The notes under the pieces: generated by a model
Seen by the model: only the letters and a program-made list of their open reading frames with translations
Told to the model about the DNA's origin: nothing
Databases searched by the model: none
Assembly: GCA_024640185.1 (NCBI GenBank)
Contig: JAHEFN010000097.1
Span: 1-7,903 of the forward strand
Direction of reading: 5' to 3'
DNA length: 7,903 bases
DNA from: Gemmatimonadota bacterium
Lineage (GTDB): Bacteria > Gemmatimonadota > Gemmatimonadetes > Gemmatimonadales > GWC2-71-9
Translations under genes and position numbers: made by a program
Part shown: in pieces, positions 1 through 7,903 of the stretch
How positions within the stretch are numbered: position 1 is the first letter of the stretch
Layout: the number at the start of each line of letters is the position of its first letter

Positions 1-2
1 CG

Positions 3-1685
3 GTGGCGACCGCCCTCGTGCTGATCCCGGCCGTGGCGCGCGCCGGCATCGACAAGGGCGGCTGGGGATGGCTCTCGCGTGGCTACGACTGGAGCGTCCG
101 CGGCGTGTTGCGGGGCCGCTTCGTGGTGATCACCCTCACCGTGGTGGCGATCGGCGTCCTCACCTGGGGCTTCATCACCGAGGTGCCCCGCTCGAGCTGG
201 GGGGGATTCTACGGCGATCGCCGCGAGCAGGTCTCGGCCAACGTCCGCTTCCCGAAGGGCTCCGACCCCGACCAGGTCGAGGCCCTGGTGGCCGAGCTCG
301 AGAGCGTCGCGGTCGGGCGGGACGGCGTCGCGATCGTCCGGGCGCAGGGCTCCTCGCTGGGTGGCAACCTGGTGGTCGAGTTCACGCCCGAGGGGGGCCG
401 CTCCGAGATGCCGTGGGTGATCGCCGACGAACTGACCCAGCGCGCCGTGCTGGTCGGCGGCGCCGAGGGGGTCAGCGTCCAGCCCCCCGAGGGCCAGGGC
501 TACTACGGCGGCTCCGGCGGCAGCGGCGGCGGCTCCCGGCGGATCAAGATCCTCGGCTACTCGTTCGAGGGAGTCCGCCAGCTGGCCCTCGACCTCCAGC
601 GGCGCCTGGAGCAGATCCCGAGGGTCCGCGACGTCAACATCAACGCCGCCTCGTTCTTCGGGAACCAGAAGCAGGTCCTGATCGCGCTCCAGCCCGACCG
701 CCAGCGCCTCGGGCAGGTCGGCGCGACGGCGCAGGACTTCGCGTCCACCCTGCAGCGCGAGGTCGCCGGTGGCGACTCGCCGGGCACCATCGAGATCGGG
801 GACGAGGACCTCCCGGTCGCGGTCCGGGCCCTCAATGTCCGCAACCGGCAGCTGCGCGACCTGCAGCAGGCGAACGTGAGCAACCCGCGGCGGGCCCCGA
901 TCCAGCTCGAGGACGTCTCCACCGTCGACGAGGTCGACGGCCTCGCCGAGATCCAGCGCGAGGACCAGCAGTACCTGCGCATCGTCTCCTACGACTTCCG
1001 GGGCCCCACCAAGCTCGCCGACCGGACCCACACGGCCTTCATGGCGACCATTGCCGCCCCCTCGGGCTACACCGTCGAGGACAGCAAGTACGAGTGGGAC
1101 GACGACCACTCCCAGCGGGGCCTCTACCTCGTCTTCGGCATCGGGGTGCTGCTGGTGCTGCTGGCGGTGGCGCTGGTCTTCGACTCCTGGTGGGCGTCCC
1201 TGATGGTCTTCCTCTCGCTGCCGATGGCGCTCGGCGGCGTCGTGGCGGCCTTCTGGTTCACCGACACCGCCTTCACCCGCGAGGCGGCGGTGGGGGTGAT
1301 CCTGGTCGTCGGCCTCGCGGTCAACCAGGCGATCCTGATGATCGACGCGGTGCTGGTGGCCAAGCGGCGCCACGGTGGGCGGGCCACCGGGGCGGACGTG
1401 GTCCACGCCGCCCGGGACCGGGCCGGGATGATCATCCTGGTCACCCTCACGACGGTCGCCTCGCTGGTCCCGATGGCCTGGGGAAGCGCCACGACGACGC
1501 TCTTCGGCGCCATCGCCCTGGCGACGGCCGGGGGGATCACCGCCGGCACCCTCGCGGCGCTCTGGCTGCTGCCCCCCGTCCTGGTCGGCACCCTGCGGTT
1601 CTCGGCCCTCCCGGTGCGGCCCCACGGCGCCCGGATGCGGCGGATCGCGCGGCGCCTGCTCCACCTGCCGGGGTCGCGGGGATAG
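3..1685 (+). CDS. RND-family efflux permease, C-terminal half (5'-truncated by the window)
   Basis: This is the second half of a proton-driven RND inner-membrane pump; the frame is open to the left edge, so the first visible GTG is an internal Val codon. About 560 residues are visible of the roughly 1,030-1,050 usual for the family. In order: the end of TM6 (LVLIPA), TM7 (about residues 40-57), a large periplasmic porter/docking region (about 60-370), then TM8 (374-393), TM9 (398-418), TM10 (428-453), TM11 (475-493) and TM12 (502-528), followed by a basic cytoplasmic tail. Family-like stretches are VGLAVNQAILMID in TM10 and LVTLTTVASLVPMAWG in TM11. TM10 has Asn-Gln where AcrB has its relay Lys-Asn, so it is not a plain AcrB-type drug pump by that residue. 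A Gly/Ser-rich segment (165-178) lies at about the PC1/PC2 junction. The substrate cannot be told. Its membrane-fusion partner would normally lie upstream, outside the window. Confidence 0.95.
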   Translation: MATALVLIPAVARAGIDKGGWGWLSRGYDWSVRGVLRGRFVVITLTVVAIGVLTWGFITEVPRSSWGGFYGDRREQVSANVRFPKGSDPDQVEALVAELESVAVGRDGVAIVRAQGSSLGGNLVVEFTPEGGRSEMPWVIADELTQRAVLVGGAEGVSVQPPEGQGYYGGSGGSGGGSRRIKILGYSFEGVRQLALDLQRRLEQIPRVRDVNINAASFFGNQKQVLIALQPDRQRLGQVGATAQDFASTLQREVAGGDSPGTIEIGDEDLPVAVRALNVRNRQLRDLQQANVSNPRRAPIQLEDVSTVDEVDGLAEIQREDQQYLRIVSYDFRGPTKLADRTHTAFMATIAAPSGYTVEDSKYEWDDDHSQRGLYLVFGIGVLLVLLAVALVFDSWWASLMVFLSLPMALGGVVAAFWFTDTAFTREAAVGVILVVGLAVNQAILMIDAVLVAKRRHGGRATGADVVHAARDRAGMIILVTLTTVASLVPMAWGSATTTLFGAIALATAGGITAGTLAALWLLPPVLVGTLRFSALPVRPHGARMRRIARRLLHLPGSRG

Positions 1686-1878
1686 GGACGGGAGGGGGCC
1701 GGATTGGACCTGGCGGGGAGCCCCCGGGAACCGCCGCCGCCGCCCCGCACTAACTCCTTGAAACACAACATCTTGCAGGGCGTCCTTCCGGTTGCTCTGG
1801 CGCCCCCGATCGGGCTATATTTCGGGATTCCCGCTTGCCCCAGTTCCAGGGCCGTCTTTCCCCCAATCCCGGACCCCG
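1686..1878. other. Intergenic region between the RND pump and gyrA
   Basis: This 193-base stretch holds no convincing gene. Its left part is G/C-rich and could fold a weak hairpin (GCGGGG at 1713-1718 with CCCCGC at 1743-1748, loop of 24 bases). No T-run follows, so I do not call it an intrinsic terminator. From about 1751 the sequence becomes more AT-rich, as expected for a promoter, and the candidate promoter for gyrA lies at 1792-1821. The gyrA frame stays open back to a TTG at 1792, but that codon is part of the candidate -35 box and the extra 29 residues are Pro-rich and unlike any GyrA N-terminus. Confidence 0.6.
1792..1821 (+). promoter_or_regulatory. Candidate sigma70-type promoter of gyrA
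   Basis: TTGCTC (1792-1797, 3 of 6 matches to TTGACA) is followed after 18 bases by TATATT (1816-1821, 5 of 6 matches to TATAAT). A start of transcription near 1828 would give a leader of about 50 bases before the gyrA ATG. The TATATT stands out in otherwise GC-rich sequence. The perfect 10-bp palindrome CCCGATCGGG (1805-1814) fills the spacer just before the -10 box and could be an operator, although a chance match is possible. Confidence 0.45.
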
Positions 1879-4407
<2,529 letters not shown>

Positions 4408-4419
4408 GTCACGACGCCG

Positions 4420-4424
4420 GTGAG
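4420..4424 (+). promoter_or_regulatory. Partial ribosome binding site supporting the GTG start at 4428
   Basis: GGTGA matches the 3' part of the AGGAGGTGA Shine-Dalgarno consensus and ends 3 bases before the GTG. No other in-frame ATG, GTG or TTG lies between the gyrA stop and this codon, so the GTG is the most likely start. Confidence 0.35.
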
Positions 4425-4427
4425 CCG

Positions 4428-5369
4428 GTGCGGGCCGGTTCCGCCGAGGACCTGGCCCGTGCCCACGCCGGCCTGGCCGGCATCGCCGTCCGCACGCCGC
4501 TGGTGCCCGTCGACGGCTTCGAGCACCCGGTCCGGTTGAAGGCGGAGTATCTCCAGCCGATCGGGGCGTTCAAGATCCGCGGTGCCTGGACGGCGCTCTC
4601 AAGGCTCGATCCCGCCGTGCGCGCCCGGGGGGTGGTGACCTCCTCCAGCGGCAACCACGGCTACGGACTCGCCTGGGCCGCCCACCGCCTCGGCGTGCCG
4701 GCGATCGTGGTCATGCCGGAATCCACCCCCAGGGTCAAGCAGGACAACATCCGCGCCGTCGGCGGCATCGTGCACCTGGTCGGGCGGACCCGCGGCCCCG
4801 AGCAATACGCCGAGGCCGAGCAGATCGCGCGCCGCGAGGACCGGACCCTGGTGCCCCCGTTCGACCACCCCGATGTCATGGCCGGACAGGCCACCTGCGC
4901 CCTCGAGATCCTCGAGGACTGGCCCGACGTGGCCGCCATCGTGGTGCCCACCGGTGGCGGAGGCTTGCTGGCAGGCACCTGTCTGGCCATCCGCACCTCG
5001 GCCCGCCCGGTCCGGATCGTCGGCGTGGAACCCGAACAGATCCCGAAACTTTCCGCCGCCATGGAAGCCGGATCGCCGGTGGAGCTCTCCGGTGGCACGA
5101 GCTTGGCAGATGGAATGCTCACCCGGTCGATCGGGACACTCACCTGGCCGATCATCGCACCGATGATTCGCCAGGCGGTCCGCGTCTCCGATGATGATAT
5201 CCGTGCCGCACTTCGCTGGCTCGGGGCCCGGGGAATCAGGGTCGAACCCTCAGGTGCCACCTCCGTGGCGGCACTACTGAGTGGCAAGTTGACGCTGTCA
5301 GGGCCCACCGCCCTGATCGTCACTGGCGGCAACATCGACCCCGATCGATACGACGACCTGGTGGCGTAG
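4428..5369 (+). CDS. Threonine/serine dehydratase-family PLP enzyme (no ACT domain)
   Basis: A 313-residue fold-type II PLP enzyme. Family members deaminate L-threonine to 2-oxobutyrate or L-serine to pyruvate, or racemise serine, in the cytoplasm. Visible motifs are the Schiff-base lysine Lys49 in GAFKIRGA, SSGNHGYG (73-80) next to the cofactor, PFDHPDVMAGQ (144-154), the glycine-rich phosphate-binding loop TGGGGL (175-180), EPSGA (273-277) and TGGN (299-302). There is no C-terminal ACT regulatory domain, so it resembles the short catabolic type (TdcB, serine racemase, threo-3-hydroxyaspartate ammonia-lyase) and not the long, isoleucine-inhibited biosynthetic IlvA. SSGNHGYG replaces the common GNHAQ form, and the last motif has Thr299 where the common form has Ser; both leave the exact substrate open. 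The gene starts 20 bases after gyrA with a GTG, and its TAG stop abuts the ATG of the cyclase, suggesting co-transcription and coupled translation. Confidence 0.92.
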   Translation: MRAGSAEDLARAHAGLAGIAVRTPLVPVDGFEHPVRLKAEYLQPIGAFKIRGAWTALSRLDPAVRARGVVTSSSGNHGYGLAWAAHRLGVPAIVVMPESTPRVKQDNIRAVGGIVHLVGRTRGPEQYAEAEQIARREDRTLVPPFDHPDVMAGQATCALEILEDWPDVAAIVVPTGGGGLLAGTCLAIRTSARPVRIVGVEPEQIPKLSAAMEAGSPVELSGGTSLADGMLTRSIGTLTWPIIAPMIRQAVRVSDDDIRAALRWLGARGIRVEPSGATSVAALLSGKLTLSGPTALIVTGGNIDPDRYDDLVA

Positions 5370-5372
5370 ATG
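5367..5372 (+). other. TAGATG stop-start junction
   Basis: The stop codon of the dehydratase (5367-5369) is followed with no gap by the ATG of the cyclase (5370-5372). A GGTGG at 5360-5364 lies 5 bases before that ATG and may act as a weak ribosome binding site inside the upstream gene. The arrangement is typical of termination-reinitiation coupling. Confidence 0.7.
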
Positions 5373-6797
5373 TCGCTGAATCCCCGACTCCTCATCGCGA
5401 CCGAGGATATCGCGCTCGCCCGGACCCTGTCCTGGGTGCTGAAGGAGAACGGGTACGATGTCGTCACGGCGACCGAGTCGCTCCAGCTCTCGGAGCGGCT
5501 CGAGCAGGAGGAGTACGACCTGCTCGTGTTCGATGTCGCCCGCGGCAAGCCGTCGAACCTCGCCCGCCTCGAGTCGGTCCGCGAGCATGGCGGCCACCGG
5601 GACACCCCGCTGCTGGTGCTGGCGGACCAGGAGTTCGCCGCGGATGCGCTCGACCCGTTCGGGTTGGGCGGTGCCGACCTGGTCCAGCGACCCTACCGGG
5701 TCCGGGAGCTCCTTGCCCGCATCAAGGCGCACCTGCGCGTCGGCCGCGAACTGAACCGCGCCAGGGCCGAGGCCCGCTCGCGGAGCGAGCTGGTGGCCAT
5801 CCTCAAGGAGGTCACCGTCGCGCACGACCCCGAGGAGATCTACCAGATCCTCGTCCGTCGCGTGGCCCAGGGACTCCGGATCCCCCGCTGCTCGGTGGTG
5901 CTGGCCGAACCGGGTGCCGCCGAGGGCACCGTCGTCGCCGCGTTCGAGAACCCGACCCTGCGCGACCTGCGGGTCGACCTCGCCCGGTACCCCGAGATTC
6001 GCGAAGCGCTCGCCACCGGTGAGACCGTGATGGTCGATGACGTGCAGAACCACCCGCTCTACGCCGATGTCCGCACCATCTGGGGCAGCGAGATGCAACC
6101 CTCGGTCACGCGGTCAGTGATCGCCCTGCCGTTCCCACTCCGGGGCAGCGCGGCGGGCGTGTTCTTCCTGCGCACCACCGACGATGACCCGCCCCTCAAC
6201 CGCTCGGACCTCGGCTTCGCGGAGCAGGTCATCGAGGCGTCGATGACCGCCCTCGAGAAGGCCTACGACCTGCGCGAGGCACAGGGCGGCACCGAACTCC
6301 GCCAGCTCGCCGACAGCGACCCGCTGACCGGGATTCCCAATCGCCGGGTCTTCGATGCCCGGATCCAGGACGAGCTCGACCGCGCCCGCCGGTACGACCA
6401 GGTCGTGACCGTGGTGCTGATCGACATCGACGACTTCAAGCGCATCAACGACACCTTCGGGCACCAGGTCGGTGACACCGTCCTCAAGCAGCTCGCCGTG
6501 CTGCTCAAGCGGGAACTCCGGACCATGGACTTCCTGGCCAGGATCGGCGGCGAGGAGTTCGTCATCATCCTGCCCGAGACGGGAGGGACCGGCGCGCGGC
6601 TGTTTGCCGACCGGATCCTCCGACGGGTCGGCCAGCACAACTTCGGTGACGCCAGTGCGGAAGTCTGGGTGACCGCGAGTGCCGGCCTCGCCACCTTCCC
6701 CGATGAGCGGGTCGAGGATCGGGAGTCGCTGCTGCGGCTCGCCGACGAGAACCTCTACCGCGCCAAGCACGCCGGGCGGAATCGCTACCGGGACTAG
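5370..6797 (+). CDS. Receiver-GAF-GGDEF diguanylate cyclase
   Basis: A 475-residue soluble signalling protein predicted to make c-di-GMP from two GTP. Residues 5-122 are a response-regulator receiver, about 138-295 a GAF sensor domain, and about 305-475 a GGDEF domain, joined by charged helical linkers. The catalytic domain looks active: DPLTGIPNRR (317-326), Asp352, Asn360 and Asp369 as in PleD, and the signature GGEEF (393-397). The product-inhibition I-site RxxD (Arg384, Asp387) sits exactly five residues before the signature. The receiver is partly degenerate: the phosphoacceptor Asp55 is kept, but the acidic pair is Thr11-Glu12, the switch Thr/Ser is Ala85 and the conserved Lys is Arg107. 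There are no membrane segments. No sensor kinase is seen nearby, so input may come mainly through the GAF domain. It is the last gene of the gyrA transcription unit, and its TAG overlaps the stop of the convergent permease. Confidence 0.95.
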   Translation: MSLNPRLLIATEDIALARTLSWVLKENGYDVVTATESLQLSERLEQEEYDLLVFDVARGKPSNLARLESVREHGGHRDTPLLVLADQEFAADALDPFGLGGADLVQRPYRVRELLARIKAHLRVGRELNRARAEARSRSELVAILKEVTVAHDPEEIYQILVRRVAQGLRIPRCSVVLAEPGAAEGTVVAAFENPTLRDLRVDLARYPEIREALATGETVMVDDVQNHPLYADVRTIWGSEMQPSVTRSVIALPFPLRGSAAGVFFLRTTDDDPPLNRSDLGFAEQVIEASMTALEKAYDLREAQGGTELRQLADSDPLTGIPNRRVFDARIQDELDRARRYDQVVTVVLIDIDDFKRINDTFGHQVGDTVLKQLAVLLKRELRTMDFLARIGGEEFVIILPETGGTGARLFADRILRRVGQHNFGDASAEVWVTASAGLATFPDERVEDRESLLRLADENLYRAKHAGRNRYRD

Positions 6798-7903
6798 GCG
6801 CCAGCCGTGCGCCGCGACAGCAGGGCATAGACGGGCAACCCCACCAGCATCACCCAGCTTCCGGTGAGCGCGGATCGCCAGTCGGTGACGAAGCCATTGA
6901 GCACCATGGCGCTTGCGATCACCACGAAGAAGGCGGGGACGAGGGGGTACCCTGGCGTCCGGAACGGCCGTGACATGGCCGGGCGCGACCGCCGAAGCCG
7001 GAAGAATCCGATCCCACACAGCAGGTAGAACGGCCAGGACCCCAGCACGTACCCATGCACGAGGGTCTCGAACGACTCCCCCCAGAGATACCCGATCGCC
7101 AGGAGGGTGCCGAACGCCACCGACAGGTGTGGCGTGTCCCAGGCCGGATGCACCGCCGTCAGCCAGCGCAGGCGCGGCACGTCGCTGCCGACGGCGAAGG
7201 GCAGGCGGGGTGCGGTGAGCATCGAACCCGCCAACGAACCGAGCACCGAGATCACCACCACCAGGGCGACGAACCGCCCGCCCCAGGCTCCGAGTTGTGC
7301 CTCGGCTGCCGTGGCCGCGACCGCGGGTGAGTTCGCGATGGTGGCCATCGGGATGGCGCCGAGGTAGGCGAGGTTCACCAGGAGGAACAACCCGATCACG
7401 AAGGCCACACCGCCCAGGAGGACGCGTGGCATCACCCGCTCCGCGTCGCGGACCTCGCCGGTGATGTAGGTCGTGGATCCCCACCCGGAGTAGCTGTAGA
7501 CCACCGTCAGCATCGCGACCCCGAATCCCCGCCAGGTCCCGAGGATCGTGTCCTGCCCGGCGTGGATCGTCCCGGTCGCGGTCCACGGCGCCGCCGCCAG
7601 GAGCAGCAACACCGCCAACCCGGCGAGGAGGCCGACCTTCACGGCCGAGATGCCGGCCGTGAGGTTCGCACTCCCGAGGGTCGAGCGCATGTTCAGGATC
7701 GCCAGTGCCACCAGCAGCACGGCCGCAGCCAGGTGTTGGTGGCCGCCGATGGCGGGGATCAGTGCCCCGACATAGCCCACCAGCAGGAGGGCACGGACCC
7801 CGAGCGAGACCGGGCGAAGAAACAGCACGTTGCCGAGCGCATACGTGAACGCCACCGCCGGGTGGATCGATTCCCGGAGGTAGACGTACCGCCCCCCGGT
7901 GTG
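6794..7903 (-). CDS. APC-superfamily amino-acid permease (5' end beyond the window)
   Basis: A polytopic inner-membrane carrier of amino acids. The frame stays open past the GTG at 7855 to the right edge, adding 16 codons that read TGGRYVYLRESIHP, a hallmark APC stretch. The gene is therefore cut by the window, and that GTG is an internal Val. Some 369 residues are visible of the usual 430-480; the N-terminal helix region is missing. About ten hydrophobic helices can be seen. Between them lie the APC-like YSGWGSTTYITGEVRD (SGW, then GE where EE is common), a loop with SMLTAPRLPFAVGSD, and FRTPGYPLVP before the last two helices. This looks most like the LAT-type group (for example the SteT Ser/Thr exchanger of Bacillus subtilis), but the substrate is not shown. 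It converges on the cyclase with a 4-base overlap of coding ends; its promoter is outside the window. Confidence 0.93.
   Translation of the reverse strand, partial: HTGGRYVYLRESIHPAVAFTYALGNVLFLRPVSLGVRALLLVGYVGALIPAIGGHQHLAAAVLLVALAILNMRSTLGSANLTAGISAVKVGLLAGLAVLLLLAAAPWTATGTIHAGQDTILGTWRGFGVAMLTVVYSYSGWGSTTYITGEVRDAERVMPRVLLGGVAFVIGLFLLVNLAYLGAIPMATIANSPAVAATAAEAQLGAWGGRFVALVVVISVLGSLAGSMLTAPRLPFAVGSDVPRLRWLTAVHPAWDTPHLSVAFGTLLAIGYLWGESFETLVHGYVLGSWPFYLLCGIGFFRLRRSRPAMSRPFRTPGYPLVPAFFVVIASAMVLNGFVTDWRSALTGSWVMLVGLPVYALLSRRTAGA

Noticed and set aside
1713..1748. Possible terminator hairpin after the RND gene
   Set aside because: The stem is only 6 bp with a 24-base loop and there is no T-tract after it, so an intrinsic terminator is not supported.
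68..1753. 561-codon open frame on the plus strand, overlapping the RND gene in another frame
   Set aside because: The product is an Arg/Pro/Gly/Ala-rich frame-shift shadow without family motifs, while the other frame shows clear RND sequence with membrane helices.
1792..1878. N-terminal extension of gyrA from TTG at 1792
   Set aside because: The added residues are Pro-rich and not GyrA-like, and the codons coincide with the candidate promoter. The ATG at 1879 gives the usual GyrA N-terminus.
4661..5605. 314-codon minus-strand frame opposite the dehydratase and cyclase start
   Set aside because: Ser/Arg/Pro-rich shadow of the dehydratase, with no domain-like pattern.
5776..5790. Perfect inverted repeat GCTCGC-GGA-GCGAGC
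   Set aside because: It lies inside the helical linker of the cyclase, is short, has no T-run, and is expected by chance in GC-rich coding sequence.
6114..7586. 490-codon minus-strand frame crossing the cyclase-permease junction
   Set aside because: It covers parts of two well-supported genes on opposite strands, and its Arg/Gly/His-rich product matches nothing I recognise.
7853..7855. GTG as start of the permease
   Set aside because: The frame continues upstream to the window edge with the conserved APC stretch TGGRYVYLRE, so the GTG is internal.

Overview
The window is a GC-rich, tightly packed piece of a bacterial chromosome with four intact or nearly intact coding units and one gene cut at each end. 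It holds a housekeeping core gene (gyrA) among transport, amino-acid and signalling genes. I see no transposase, integrase, phage gene, CRISPR array, tRNA or rRNA. The RND pump and the GGDEF protein point to a Gram-negative-type (diderm) bacterium. The GyrA N-terminus and active-site surroundings (GDQSVYD, AYRYTESR) would fit a lineage such as Gemmatimonadota, but this is an impression from memory and not a demonstrated assignment.

Layout: (1) 3-1685, plus strand: C-terminal half of an RND-family efflux permease, its N-terminal half lying before the window. (2) 1686-1878: a 193-base intergenic region with a plausible sigma70-type promoter (TTGCTC, 18 bases, TATATT) and a perfect 10-bp palindrome in its spacer. 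(3) 1879-4407: complete gyrA, DNA gyrase subunit A, read from the ATG at 1879. (4) 4428-5369: a short, ACT-less fold-type II PLP enzyme of the threonine/serine dehydratase family. (5) 5370-6797: a receiver-GAF-GGDEF diguanylate cyclase whose ATG follows the previous stop directly (TAGATG). (6) 6794-7903, minus strand: an APC-superfamily amino-acid permease, convergent with the cyclase and cut at its 5' end by the window edge.

The three genes from gyrA to the cyclase have gaps of 20 and 0 bases and probably form one transcription unit driven from the promoter before gyrA. The dehydratase and the convergent permease could both handle hydroxy-amino acids, but that link is inference. The cyclase has every residue expected for c-di-GMP synthesis and an RxxD inhibitory site, while its receiver domain is partly degenerate.

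I did not find a new multi-gene system. The points worth a second look are the glutamine at the quinolone-contact position of GyrA, a second perfect GyrA-box, the degenerate receiver on an apparently active cyclase, the dehydratase-cyclase coupling, and the palindromic CTAG in which two convergent genes share their stops.
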